Origin: CAIODY01 sp046051225
Lineage (GTDB): Bacteria; Bacteroidota; Bacteroidia; Chitinophagales; CAIODY01
Reading direction: 5' to 3'
NCBI GenBank assembly: GCA_046051225.1
Contig: JBJOOR010000010.1
Location: forward strand, 75,521 to 139,520
DNA length: 64,000 nt
The notes below the pieces were generated by a model. That model was not told the DNA's origin and did no database searches. It saw only the letters and a list, made by a program, of their open reading frames with translations. A program made the position numbers and the translations under genes. This document shows positions 1-9,276 of this stretch, piece after piece (positions within the stretch are counted from its first letter, which is position 1; each line of letters starts with the position of its first letter).

Positions 1-459
1 AATTATAGTCCATTTTATACCATTCCATTTTTTAATCAATCCAACTTTTCCTTCAGTTAACAAAGTAGAATCTTTAACCCAATCAATAGCATAAATATTT
101 TTGAAAGTATCAATAATAATTGAGGCTGCACTTGCAAATAAGTTAGCATTATCAAAAGTATAGTTAAATTCAGCAAGTGAATCATTCCCTAATTTATTCC
201 ATTTTAAGCCATCCCATTTAACTACATATTTAGCCAATGAATCTGCAACTAAATAACCATTGGTATATAAATTATTATTTTCATCAAAAATAATATTGCT
301 TTTTCTATTGAAAGGATATAGTGAATTTGAATAATTTCTTGAATACGAAGTATCTGTGAAATCCGCCAACACAGACCAATAGCCACTAATATTGTTTGTT
401 TGTGCTTTGGCATTGATAGCAAACAAGAAGCTGAATAAAATTACAATTATTTTTTTCAT
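1..459 (-). CDS. Secreted protein of unknown function, C-terminus cut by window edge
   Basis: The frame is open from an ATG at 459 to base 1 (153 codons), so only the N-terminal part is present. The first 20 residues (MKKIIVILFSFLFAINAKAQ) are a clear signal peptide with an AKA-Q cleavage site. The mature part has two similar segments about 70 residues apart, KWDGLKWNKLG and KKWNGIKWTI. They resemble short blade-like repeats of secreted Bacteroidota proteins that end in a T9SS sorting domain, but that end lies outside the window. No catalytic motif is visible. Export is well supported; the function is unknown. Confidence 0.7.
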   Translation of the reverse strand, partial: MKKIIVILFSFLFAINAKAQTNNISGYWSVLADFTDTSYSRNYSNSLYPFNRKSNIIFDENNNLYTNGYLVADSLAKYVVKWDGLKWNKLGNDSLAEFNYTFDNANLFASAASIIIDTFKNIYAIDWVKDSTLLTEGKVGLIKKWNGIKWTII

Positions 460-554
460 TCGATTAATAAGCTAGGGTATTGCAATTTACAACATCATTT
501 AGAATTTCCAAATTTAGTATATGTAAAATGCGTCAATAAAAAAGTTTATTTTCC

Positions 555-562
555 TACATTTG
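555..562 (+). promoter_or_regulatory. Candidate -7 element TACATTTG upstream of E1 gene
   Basis: TACATTTG fits the Bacteroidota -7 consensus TAnnTTTG and lies about 105 bp before the E1 start. No TTG is present at the expected -33 spacing, so the call is tentative. Confidence 0.35.
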
Positions 563-666
563 TTTCCCTTTAAAAAAGGTTATTAGTTATTTTTTGTTGC
601 GTTATTTAAGAAATTCTTTTTTACCAATACCATTATAACCTAATAACTGAATAACAAAATTCCAAC

Positions 667-2721
667 ATGAGCAAAGACCTTTTATTAAAAGCCTGGCGAA
701 TGATGTGTTATGCAAATCGCATGGCTGAAGTGTATGAAGAAAACCGTCAGGTAACAAAATATGTACACAGCACCAGCCGTGGGCATGAAGCTATACAATT
801 AGCTACTGCATTTTTATTAAAGCCTTATGATTATGTAAGCCCATATTATCGTGATGAAAGTATGTTGTTGGGCTTAGGTTTTCAGCCTTATGAATTGATG
901 TTGCAATTATTAGCAAAAGGCGATGATTATTTTAGCGGCGGCAGAAGTTATTATTCGCATCCTTCTTCAAAACGAGAAGATATGCCTTTAATACCGCATC
1001 AATCAAGCGCTACGGGCATGCAAGTAATTCCAACTACTGGCATGGCACAAGGCATTCAATATTTAGAAAAAATAAAAATGTTGGCTAATGCAGATAAAGA
1101 CCCTGTTGTAGTTTGTTCATTGGGCGATAGTTCTGTAACCGAAGGCGAAGTAAGTGAAGCCTTTCAATTTGCGGCTTTAAAACAATTACCTATTATTTAT
1201 TTAGTACAAGATAATGATTGGGGAATAAGTGTAAGCAGCGATGAATCACGAAGCATGAATGCACATGAATATGCATCTGGCTTTAAAGGTATGCAACGTG
1301 TAAGCTTTGATGCCAGCCATTTTCCAGCCGCATTAGAAGGAATGCGTAAAGCATTTAATTATGCTCGAACTACTCGTAAACCCATTTTGGTACATGCTAA
1401 AGTACCATTGTTAGGGCATCATACAAGTGGTGTAAGAAAAGAGTGGTATCGTACCGAAGTTGATTTAACGAAGCACCAAGCCCGTGACCCATTTGTGCTG
1501 TTGAAGAATTTTTTATTGGATGAACGAATTGCAACGGCTGATGAATTAAATGAAATTTATAATGATGCTGTTAAAGTAGTAAATATAGATTTTGAAAAAG
1601 CTACAAATGCCGCCGAACCTGATATTTCAACGGCATTAGATCATATTTATGCACCAACATTGGTAACCGAAGAAAAAGGAATTCGTTGCCCCGAAGGAAA
1701 AGAAAAAGTGGTAATGGTTGATTCGGCATTGCATGCTGTAGAAGAAATTTTAAAAGAAAATAAAGATGCTATTTTCTTTGGGCAAGATGTGGGAAGAAGA
1801 TTAGGTGGTGTGTTTCGTGAAGCGGCTACATTGGCTGAAAAATTTGGTGATGATAGGGTTTTTAATACTGCCATTCAAGAAGCGTATATTATTGGTTCAA
1901 CAGTGGGTTTATCGGCGGTTGGTGTTAAGCCAATTGTTGAAGTGCAGTTTGCAGATTATATCTGGACAGGTGTAAATCAATTAATTGTTGAAGCGGCAAA
2001 AAGTTGTTATTTAACACAAGGTAAATTTCCTGTGCAGTCGCTAATCCGCATTCCTATTGGTGCTTACGGCAGTGGTGGTCCGTATCACAGCGGAAGTATT
2101 GAAGGCACTTTAACTACGATTAAAGGAATTAAAATTGTTTACCCAAGCAATGCCGCCGATTTAAAAGGCTTGATGAAAGCAGCTTTTTTAGATCCAAATC
2201 CTGTTGTGATGTTGGAGCATAAAGGCTTGTATTGGAGCAAAGTACCAGGTACCGAAGAAGCCAAAACAGTAGAACCTGATGCAGATTATATTATACCATT
2301 GGGCAAAGGCAGAGTTTATTTAGAACCTGATGCTACACAATTACAAAATGGAAATACGATTTGCATAATCACTTATGGCATGGGTATACATTGGAGCAAT
2401 AATGCTGCAAAGAATTTTGCTGGGCAAGTTGAAATTATTGACTTGCGTACTTTATTACCTTATGATGAAGAATTGGTGTATTCTACCATCAAAAAACATG
2501 GTAAGGTTTTATTAGTAACCGAAGAAACTTTGCATAATTCATTTGTTGAAAGTTTGGCAGGTAGAATAAGCCGAGATTTATTTCAGCATTTAGATGCACC
2601 TGTTCAAACCATTGGTGCTAAAGATGTTCCGGCTATTCCATTAAACAGCAATTTAGAAAAAGCTATTTTACCAAATGTAGATTTGGTGAGTGAAGCGATT
2701 AGGAAATTGTTGGGGTGGTAA
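667..2721 (+). CDS. 2-oxoacid dehydrogenase E1, fused alpha and beta subunits
   Basis: This is the thiamine-diphosphate-dependent decarboxylase (E1) of a 2-oxoacid dehydrogenase complex, most like branched-chain (2-oxoisovalerate) E1. One 684-residue chain carries both subunits. The alpha-like half (about 1-320) has the ThDP motif starting GDSSVTEGE near 153 and closing at DNDWGIS near 182. The beta-like half (about 345-684) has GQDVGRRLGGVF, the EVQFADYI region and a C-terminal transketolase-like domain. Alpha/beta fusions of this kind are common in Bacteroidota. No E2 or E3 gene is nearby, so the acceptor complex is encoded elsewhere. Pyruvate rather than branched-chain substrate cannot be excluded. 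Confidence 0.88.
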   Translation: MSKDLLLKAWRMMCYANRMAEVYEENRQVTKYVHSTSRGHEAIQLATAFLLKPYDYVSPYYRDESMLLGLGFQPYELMLQLLAKGDDYFSGGRSYYSHPSSKREDMPLIPHQSSATGMQVIPTTGMAQGIQYLEKIKMLANADKDPVVVCSLGDSSVTEGEVSEAFQFAALKQLPIIYLVQDNDWGISVSSDESRSMNAHEYASGFKGMQRVSFDASHFPAALEGMRKAFNYARTTRKPILVHAKVPLLGHHTSGVRKEWYRTEVDLTKHQARDPFVLLKNFLLDERIATADELNEIYNDAVKVVNIDFEKATNAAEPDISTALDHIYAPTLVTEEKGIRCPEGKEKVVMVDSALHAVEEILKENKDAIFFGQDVGRRLGGVFREAATLAEKFGDDRVFNTAIQEAYIIGSTVGLSAVGVKPIVEVQFADYIWTGVNQLIVEAAKSCYLTQGKFPVQSLIRIPIGAYGSGGPYHSGSIEGTLTTIKGIKIVYPSNAADLKGLMKAAFLDPNPVVMLEHKGLYWSKVPGTEEAKTVEPDADYIIPLGKGRVYLEPDATQLQNGNTICIITYGMGIHWSNNAAKNFAGQVEIIDLRTLLPYDEELVYSTIKKHGKVLLVTEETLHNSFVESLAGRISRDLFQHLDAPVQTIGAKDVPAIPLNSNLEKAILPNVDLVSEAIRKLLGW

Positions 2722-2740
2722 AAAATGGAATTAATAAATC

Positions 2741-3442
2741 ATGCATTATAAAATCTTATTTTTTATTGTTTTAATATTTTTTGGTACGAAAGTATTTGCT
2801 CAAGATACTTTATTCGAAAATGAGATATTGAAATTTTGGAGAGAAGACAGCAAGCTTGTTGCAAAAGATTTTAAATCTGATACAACAACTGACTTCAATA
2901 TTGTAAGTAATAAGTATGGAATGAAGTCATATTCATATTGCATTTTAAAATCAATTTTAGATGTTCCAAAAACTAAGAAGGATAGAAAGAAAAAAATTGA
3001 ACAAGTTTTTTTTGCACCATGTATTGATAAATCTAAATCTATTTTAATTTCTACTGATAGTATGGAATTAGCTAAACAACAAATACTTTTTGATATTACT
3101 GAATTGTTTGCAAGAAAGGCTCGAAGGGACTTAAAAAAAATATACGACAGCATAAGTTTTGGAAAAAAAACTTATGGAATATATTGGTTTTGGTTTGCAA
3201 CTATAAAAAGTAATATTTGCCAACAACGAAATAAATTATCGGATTCATATACTAGAGAAGTTATTTTAAACAAGAAAGAAGGTGGATATGAAAAGTGGAG
3301 AAAAACAATTGATGAATTACTATTAGAAACAAAAGATTTTAGAACCAAACCAGAGGACTGTTTAAGATTTTTACTCCAAAAACCATTGACTGATGATTAT
3401 ATTGAATCTCCTGATTATTATGGTGAATTCAAGTGTCATTAA
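2741..3442 (+). CDS. Hypothetical secreted protein
   Basis: The 233-residue product begins with a signal peptide (about 20 residues, ending KVFA-QD), so it is exported to the periplasm or beyond. The mature part is rich in lysine and aromatic residues, with three cysteines in the C-terminal half (around ICQQRN, EDCLRF and the last FKCH). I recognise no family. It starts 19 bp after the E1 stop and could be read through from it, but nothing links the functions. The decayed secreted-protein gene just downstream may be a related leftover. Confidence 0.55.
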   Translation: MHYKILFFIVLIFFGTKVFAQDTLFENEILKFWREDSKLVAKDFKSDTTTDFNIVSNKYGMKSYSYCILKSILDVPKTKKDRKKKIEQVFFAPCIDKSKSILISTDSMELAKQQILFDITELFARKARRDLKKIYDSISFGKKTYGIYWFWFATIKSNICQQRNKLSDSYTREVILNKKEGGYEKWRKTIDELLLETKDFRTKPEDCLRFLLQKPLTDDYIESPDYYGEFKCH

Positions 3443-3465
3443 ATTTTTAAGAATCTATAAAAAAA

Positions 3466-3743
3466 ATGAAAAGATTTTTTTACTACTGTTGTTTGAATGT
3501 GTAAGCTATTCGGCTTTCAGCCAAAATCTGCCAACAATTGCTATTGAAACAAATAGCTCAAATATTTTTTTAAATCCGATTAATGAAAATTGAAAAATAT
3601 CATCTAGAGTAACAATTGAAAAAAATATTCAATCATTTAACTTTATAAAAAAAACATTATCTGAAAAAGCTATTCAACAAATTCAACACACCGTAAATAC
3701 TAAGCTGTATTTGTTGTTCGTCCTATTACCATTACCTATTTGA
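3466..3743 (+). pseudogene. Decayed secreted-protein gene (frameshift plus in-frame stop)
   Basis: An ATG at 3466 follows an A-rich leader but runs out of frame after a seven-T run (3475-3481). One extra T would give MKRFFLLLLFECVSYSAFSQ, a textbook signal peptide, continuous with about 23 more residues. A TGA at 3591-3593 then interrupts the frame, which stays open for another 49 codons to a TGA at 3741-3743. An indel, a nonsense codon and a truncated length together indicate a remnant, although a sequencing error in the T-run cannot be excluded. The rest of the gap to 3893 shows nothing beyond a possible -7 element at 3867. Confidence 0.5.
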
Positions 3744-3893
3744 TTTTATAGCAGCGCATGGTTGCTGATAACTTCAATATTTAATATTATCAACTCACAG
3801 TTTAAAATTATTTTTTTTAGAAGAGGTAATTAATTTTAAATTTATCAAAACTGAATGCATTGCTTTTATATTTGTAGGTACTATTTTTAAAAT

Positions 3894-4238
3894 ATGAATG
3901 TAGAAACTATTAGAGATTATTGCTTGGCAAAACCAAATACAACCGAAGGAATGCCTTTTGGCGCTGGTGTATTGGTATTTAAAGTAAATAATAAAATGTA
4001 TTGTTTAATGGCTTTAGATGAACAGCCTACTACCATAAATGTAAAATGCGACCCATACAAAGCAATTGAATTGAGAGAGGAATATTTAGCTATTACACCA
4101 GGCTATCACATGAATAAAAAATATTGGAATACGATGATGATTGATGGTAGCCTATCAACTAAATTAATAAAGGAATGTATTGATATGAGTTATGATTTAG
4201 TGATTAAAAAATCGACCCCAAAAACAACAAAAAAATAA
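3894..4238 (+). CDS. MmcQ/YjbR family protein
   Basis: The 114-residue length and sequence fit the MmcQ/YjbR family, small cytoplasmic proteins with a CyaY-like fold often annotated as DNA-binding. Hallmarks are the N-terminal CLAKPNTTEGMPFG, the FKVNNKMYCLM strand, INVKCDP, and the GYHMNKKYWNTM motif before the C-terminal helix. The lysine-rich tail is a variable extension. TATATTTG at 3867-3874 is a likely -7 element 20 bp upstream. The gene is convergent with the histidine kinase, one base away from its stop. The cellular role of the family is not established. Confidence 0.85.
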   Translation: MNVETIRDYCLAKPNTTEGMPFGAGVLVFKVNNKMYCLMALDEQPTTINVKCDPYKAIELREEYLAITPGYHMNKKYWNTMMIDGSLSTKLIKECIDMSYDLVIKKSTPKTTKK

Positions 4239-4239
4239 A

Positions 4240-6558
4240 CTAATTGCTAGCAATTAGTTCGGCTACTTTCTGAATTTTTGACAATAAAATTTCGATATGA
4301 TAAGGCTTAGGCAGATAATCATTCATGCCCGATTCATAACATGCCGCTATTTCGTCTTCGCTTGTACCAGCCGTCATGGCTATAATATATGGTTGTATAA
4401 TTGATTTATCGGCTCGTATTATTTTAGTAGCTTCAATGCCATCCATTACAGGCATTTTCATATCCATTAATATTAAATCAACTTTATTTTTATTAATTAA
4501 ATCAATTACTTGTTTGCCATTTTCGGCTTTTAATAACTTGGCAAAAGGCATATTTTTTTCAATCAATTTTTCGGCTACCAATAAATTCATTTCATTATCA
4601 TCGGCAATAATGATATTTATTTTTTGGGTAGTTAACGAGTCAAAATTTTGTAAGTTCTTTATTTCAATTTCTTCAATTTTTAAATATTCATAAGGTAGTT
4701 TTATAATAAATGTACTGCCTTTGCCTAATTCGCTTTCGCAAGTTATTGTTCCTTGATGCTGCTCTATCAATCGCTTGCAAATGCCCAAGCCAAGCCCTGT
4801 GCCGCCAAAAGTAGCTGCAATGTTTTCATCGGCTTGTTCGTAATCTTCAAATATCGATTTTATTTTTTCGATTGAAATACCGATGCCACTATCGCTTATC
4901 TTAATTTCTATTTCGCATTTATTTTCGTTTAATAATTTGCCTTTGCAAACTACTTTTACAAAGCCAGTTGAAGTAAATTTGATAGAGTTGCCAATAATAT
5001 TTACTAAAATTTGAATCAATCTACTTTCATCGCCCATCACGGTTTCGGGCATTTGGTTTAGCTCTAAAGTGTAAGCTAATTGTTTTTCTTCGGCATTTAT
5101 TTTTAAAAAATTAACCGCCGATTTTATGACACTTTGCAATTGAAATGGCTGCCTTCTTAAAATTAATTTACCTTCCTTTAATTTCGAAAAATCCAAAAAA
5201 TCATTTACCATATTTAATAAATGATTGCTCGATTTTTTTAATCCACTTACTAATTCTTTTTTCTCTTCTTCGTTATTGCTAAAGCTTAATAAATCTGAAA
5301 TTCCTTTAATAGCATTAAGCGGCGTACGCAATTCGTGGGTTATGTTGGCTAAAAAACTTTCCTTATATTTTTGAAGTTTTAAGATTTGTTCTTGCGATTG
5401 CTTTAGCTCTTCGTTTGAGGTAGTAAGTTTTTCGTTAAGCCGCTGTTTGGTTTTTGAACTTTTATAAAACAAATAAATAACCAACGAGCCAAACAGAATA
5501 ACAATACCTAAAACTAACATCCATATTTGATAAACACGTTTCGAATCTTGAAGCGTATCTATTTCAATTTTTTTTCGTTCAATTTCAACTTGATTTTGAA
5601 GATCATTAATATTTCTTGCTGTTTGATGATTGTAGATAGAATCTCTGAATGAATAATATTTTTCTTGATAGAAACTAGATAGTTTATAGTCCTCTTTCAA
5701 ACTATACAGTTCTTTAAGAAAATACGATGATTCAACAACCCCATCAAAGAATTTATTATCTATACTTTCTTGTAATGCATTTTCTAAAAGAGCTTTAGCA
5801 GTATCACTTTTATGCATCCGAAGATAATTTTTACCCTTACCTATTTTAGCAATAATTCCTCCAGAAACATTTTTAAAGAGAATTGAATAATTTAGAACTG
5901 AATCGAAACATTTAAGAGACGAATAATAATTGCCATTTTCAAAATATAACTTTGCAAAACCTGAATTACATTCTGCAATTCCATTTTCATTTATAGCTTT
6001 TTTGTAGTAGTTTTTTGCATCTAAAAACTGATTAAATGATTCAGGATATTTTTTTAGTTCTAGGTTACATAGCCCTAAAAGGTATAATGTTTGAAAATAT
6101 TTTTTTTTGTTTTCTAGTGAATCAAATGATTTTAATGATATTTCAAAATATTTAGAAGCTAGTTCATAATTCCTTTCTTGATAAGTGATTACTCCTGTTT
6201 GAAAGTTACATTCTGTAATACCTTGTCGATTATTTTTTTTTGAATATATATTTTCTGCAGCAACAACTGATTTCATTGCCGAAGACAATTTGTTTTGAGC
6301 AAGGTAAATTTGTGCCATTACTAAATAAGCATCTGCCTTTACCTCACTTTCAGGAATATAGTTTGTAGAATAAACAATTGAATCAATAGCATTTAATGCT
6401 GCTGTATAATCATTTTGGGAGTATAAAATAGATTTTACTCTTTTAATTTTTTGATTTAGGATTGACTCATCTATGCCTTTATTCTTAGAAAATTCACAAG
6501 AACAAATAAGAATAATTACAAATACTAATAAGATAGTTGAAAACCTAAAATTAATCAT
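4240..6558 (-). CDS. TPR lipoprotein hybrid sensor histidine kinase/response regulator
   Basis: This 772-residue protein combines sensing, kinase and receiver in one chain. It begins with a lipoprotein-like signal (Cys21 in LICSC), then about eight TPR-like helices (40-320) outside the membrane. A transmembrane helix follows (345-366), then a coiled coil, HisKA with His408 in ITHELRTPLN, HATPase_c with N-box Asn524, DSGIG 556 and GTGLGLG 586, and a receiver with phospho-acceptor Asp699 in LMDMKMP and Lys751. All key residues are intact. No DNA-binding output domain or separate regulator is adjacent, so the target is unknown. It lies 9 bp downstream of the 160-residue gene and is probably co-transcribed with it. 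Confidence 0.9.
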   Translation of the reverse strand: MINFRFSTILLVFVIILICSCEFSKNKGIDESILNQKIKRVKSILYSQNDYTAALNAIDSIVYSTNYIPESEVKADAYLVMAQIYLAQNKLSSAMKSVVAAENIYSKKNNRQGITECNFQTGVITYQERNYELASKYFEISLKSFDSLENKKKYFQTLYLLGLCNLELKKYPESFNQFLDAKNYYKKAINENGIAECNSGFAKLYFENGNYYSSLKCFDSVLNYSILFKNVSGGIIAKIGKGKNYLRMHKSDTAKALLENALQESIDNKFFDGVVESSYFLKELYSLKEDYKLSSFYQEKYYSFRDSIYNHQTARNINDLQNQVEIERKKIEIDTLQDSKRVYQIWMLVLGIVILFGSLVIYLFYKSSKTKQRLNEKLTTSNEELKQSQEQILKLQKYKESFLANITHELRTPLNAIKGISDLLSFSNNEEEKKELVSGLKKSSNHLLNMVNDFLDFSKLKEGKLILRRQPFQLQSVIKSAVNFLKINAEEKQLAYTLELNQMPETVMGDESRLIQILVNIIGNSIKFTSTGFVKVVCKGKLLNENKCEIEIKISDSGIGISIEKIKSIFEDYEQADENIAATFGGTGLGLGICKRLIEQHQGTITCESELGKGSTFIIKLPYEYLKIEEIEIKNLQNFDSLTTQKINIIIADDNEMNLLVAEKLIEKNMPFAKLLKAENGKQVIDLINKNKVDLILMDMKMPVMDGIEATKIIRADKSIIQPYIIAMTAGTSEDEIAACYESGMNDYLPKPYHIEILLSKIQKVAELIASN

Positions 6559-6567
6559 CTTAAATTA

Positions 6568-7050
6568 CTATTGAATTGAGCCACAAACAGCAGGACACCA
6601 AGTTTCGCCAGTTAAATAAATAGGATTTTTAGTAATTGATGGCGTTGCATTATTAATCCAAACAGTGCCTATTGATGCATTTATTCTGTTATTGTCTTCT
6701 CTATATGGATACACAACTATGCCTTCAATTTTCACATTACTTCCTGCTTGTTGAATTCTTTGTTGCTCATCCAAAATTAGTTTTGTGATGGCAGCATAGC
6801 TAAAATAAATTCCTTTTTGTTCGTCATTAATAGATGCTGGAGGATTTGGCAGTGTTGGATTTTGAGCAACATCATCTGTTATAAATTTTATCACTTTGGG
6901 TTCAACTACTTTAATATCTTCAAACTTTCCATCGCCCGGCTTTGCAGTGTATTCAACAGAATGACCGCCATTATATAGGTTAATCGCTTCTAATGCAGTT
7001 ATACCCAATGCAGCAGCTAATAATACGATAATTAGGTTTTTGATGTCCAT
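6568..7050 (-). CDS. Hypothetical membrane-anchored or exported protein
   Basis: The 160-residue protein has an N-terminal hydrophobic segment (about residues 4-23) that acts as a signal or anchor. The rest is soluble and ends with a CPAVC pair near the C-terminus that could form a disulfide or bind metal. I recognise no family. It is the first gene of a two-gene unit with the TPR hybrid kinase, whose start is 9 bp downstream, so it may be an input or accessory protein of that kinase; this is inferred from position only. Confidence 0.6.
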   Translation of the reverse strand: MDIKNLIIVLLAAALGITALEAINLYNGGHSVEYTAKPGDGKFEDIKVVEPKVIKFITDDVAQNPTLPNPPASINDEQKGIYFSYAAITKLILDEQQRIQQAGSNVKIEGIVVYPYREDNNRINASIGTVWINNATPSITKNPIYLTGETWCPAVCGSIQ

Positions 7051-7087
7051 GTGTTTTTAAGTTTTTAGTTTGTTAAATTAATTTTTG

Positions 7088-7118
7088 CCAAAGTAATAAA
7101 ATTATGTTTTTAATTCAA
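7088..7118 (-). promoter_or_regulatory. Candidate promoter for the small protein/hybrid kinase operon
   Basis: On the minus strand TTG (7118-7116) is followed after 20 bp by TACTTTGG, one base from the consensus TAnnTTTG. It lies about 38 bp before the ATG of the 160-residue gene. Confidence 0.4.
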
Positions 7119-7122
7119 TACG

Positions 7123-9201
7123 TTATTCAAACAATATTTTTTTTGTTGTAATAATATTTTTGTTTTGAATGTGTATCAAATACAATCCTTTGGCTAAATT
7201 ATTTGCCGAAACATTAATTTCAATTCGTGATTTTGAGGTATTAAAATTTTGCTCTAAAATTAATGCACCAGTAATGTTATATATTTTGATATTGGTACTT
7301 TCATTTGCAATGGCATCGGATTGAATAAACAACCTGCCATTATTATTTGGGTTAGGATAAATATTAATTGCGCTTGATTTTTGTTTTTGATTAGCCACAA
7401 AATTAGGAATTTGAAATGGCGCACAAGTAGTGTCTAATAATTGTGTATCCATCCATTCCAAACGATGTTGAATCCAATTTTTTAAAGTATCAATTTCTTG
7501 CGAATAAGTAGGAGGGTAGTAGGCATTAGGCCAAGTGTATTGCCCTAAAATAGGCCAACGTTTAAAGTTTTTATTTTGTTCAAAATGAACGATGGATTCA
7601 AATGAATCAATCATGTGTTCAATATTATTCCATGATAAAACTGTTTTACGCCAATTGGTATATCTGCATTTGAAATTTTGTTGGTAAACGGAATCGTGCT
7701 CAAACATTTTTTGCCACCAAATGGGATTACCTGGGCAAACCAAACTCCATTGCCATACATTACAATCGGTAGCTTGTAGATAATCGCCATTACCAAACGA
7801 AAGATTATAATCCCACACAGGACCAGCTTTTAGCTTGGCATCTTTTGCATCGCTATCTTTGTGATAATAACTGCTAAGCCTATATCCATCAATATTTCTA
7901 CTTAATTCTACCATCATTGAATGGTCGATAAATGAATTAATACTGATGTATTTTTTATACCCATGCAACGTATCATACAAAGAATAATTTTTAAAAGAAT
8001 TTTCAAATTGTGAAACAAAGTTTTGCAAATATGTTTTCTGTTGGGCTACAATACTATTTTGATCGGGGTAAGAATATTGATAATACATACTTTCATTAGT
8101 GAAATTTTGAGTATCACAAATCATATTAATTCCATTCCAACCATCATTTTGTAAGCCTGTAGTTTTATCAATTTTAAAAATATATCCGCCTGTTACAGTT
8201 GCACTTGTTATACTACTGCTGTCCATCTTAGCAATATTTACTCTATGTTTATCTCGTTTTATTTTTTCCATTAAAACATAAATACCTTGATACATACTGT
8301 TTACATATAATTGGAAAAATTTTGTTCTACTGGCATAATGATTCATCTGGTTGCTAATATTATAGATAAGTACATTACGCATCATACTTTTATCATCAAA
8401 TGGCGCATAAAAAATCCAATCATGTTCTTTTGGAAAACCTAAAATAGAAGTATCTACATTATTACCTGATGCATCCCAAGTTTGTAGTGCATATGGCTTT
8501 TGAGGAAATGATTGTGAAGTACTACCACGGTATTCAATACCAATATTGCCTTGATAAACAGGTACTGAATTATAATAATTTAATGCCCCTGTTTTATTAT
8601 CAATTACTTTCATTTGGGCAGTAATCTTTGGTTCATCAATAATATCTTGCCCGTTTGTAAAAATTTCTATAATGGGCAATCGTGTTGAATCATCAAGGCT
8701 TGGTGCAGGTGTATTGCTAAATGAAATACTCCAACTTACTAAATGACCAGTGTATGGCACACAACAATCATCAATTTTTATCACCCATTTTCCATTAGGA
8801 TTTTGTGAATTATTTACAGTTCCTAACCAACCTTCGGGCTGATAATTGCCATTAAAAGGAGCTCCGTTAAAATAAATGGCACTATTGCCAGCAGTATAAT
8901 TAAAATGGGTAGATTGATAATTATTACCACTACCACCATTATTAATGGATAATGGAATTTTTACACCATCGGGTGCAATTAACCAAATTGATAAATCGCT
9001 AACATTACCATGCGTAATATTTACCATTACTTCTTGTAACCCAAAGATTGAATTGATTGTGGTTGGTAAGGCCGAAGTAGTTATAGAATCAGTAATACTG
9101 CTGCTATTATTAATTAATTTATTAATTGTATTGCTAAATGTTTGAGCATTTGTTTGTTTAAAACAAATAAATAAAAAAGCTAAGTATATTATTTTTTTCA
9201 T
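7123..9201 (-). CDS. Secreted CotH-kinase protein with P-domain and T9SS sorting signal
   Basis: The start is ATG at 9201 (MKKIIYLAF), giving a clean signal peptide ending NAQ; a TTG six bases upstream is less likely. Residues about 20-165 form a proprotein-convertase P-domain-like beta sandwich (LSIWLIAPDGVKIPL, GKWVIKIDDCC). Residues about 170-590 match the CotH atypical kinase fold, with IEYRGSTSQSFPQKPY, YVLMEKIKRDKHRVNI and the metal-site-like GPVWDYNLSFGN. The last 75 or so residues are a T9SS type A sorting domain (INIYPNPN to the end), so it is predicted to be exported by type IX secretion. Spore-coat CotH phosphorylates secreted proteins; the substrate here is unknown. It starts just past the secA terminator. 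Confidence 0.88.
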   Translation of the reverse strand: MKKIIYLAFLFICFKQTNAQTFSNTINKLINNSSSITDSITTSALPTTINSIFGLQEVMVNITHGNVSDLSIWLIAPDGVKIPLSINNGGSGNNYQSTHFNYTAGNSAIYFNGAPFNGNYQPEGWLGTVNNSQNPNGKWVIKIDDCCVPYTGHLVSWSISFSNTPAPSLDDSTRLPIIEIFTNGQDIIDEPKITAQMKVIDNKTGALNYYNSVPVYQGNIGIEYRGSTSQSFPQKPYALQTWDASGNNVDTSILGFPKEHDWIFYAPFDDKSMMRNVLIYNISNQMNHYASRTKFFQLYVNSMYQGIYVLMEKIKRDKHRVNIAKMDSSSITSATVTGGYIFKIDKTTGLQNDGWNGINMICDTQNFTNESMYYQYSYPDQNSIVAQQKTYLQNFVSQFENSFKNYSLYDTLHGYKKYISINSFIDHSMMVELSRNIDGYRLSSYYHKDSDAKDAKLKAGPVWDYNLSFGNGDYLQATDCNVWQWSLVCPGNPIWWQKMFEHDSVYQQNFKCRYTNWRKTVLSWNNIEHMIDSFESIVHFEQNKNFKRWPILGQYTWPNAYYPPTYSQEIDTLKNWIQHRLEWMDTQLLDTTCAPFQIPNFVANQKQKSSAINIYPNPNNNGRLFIQSDAIANESTNIKIYNITGALILEQNFNTSKSRIEINVSANNLAKGLYLIHIQNKNIITTKKILFE

Positions 9202-9220
9202 TTTCAAATGTACTAAAAAA

Positions 9221-9254
9221 GAAAAGCCTTATTAAAAAATTAATAAGGCTTTTC
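9221..9254 (-). terminator. Rho-independent terminator of secA
   Basis: A perfect 15-bp stem (9221-9235 with 9240-9254, containing AAAAGCCTTATT) has a 4-nt loop. On the minus strand it is followed by a run of six T, just after the secA stop. Confidence 0.9.
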
Positions 9255-9276
9255 TCTTTAACGTTACAAATATTAT

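Noticed and set aside
3393..3593. 66-residue reading frame ahead of the decayed gene taken as an intact gene
   Set aside because: Its first 25 codons overlap the preceding gene and lack a leader; only the signal-peptide part makes sense, from an ATG in another frame.
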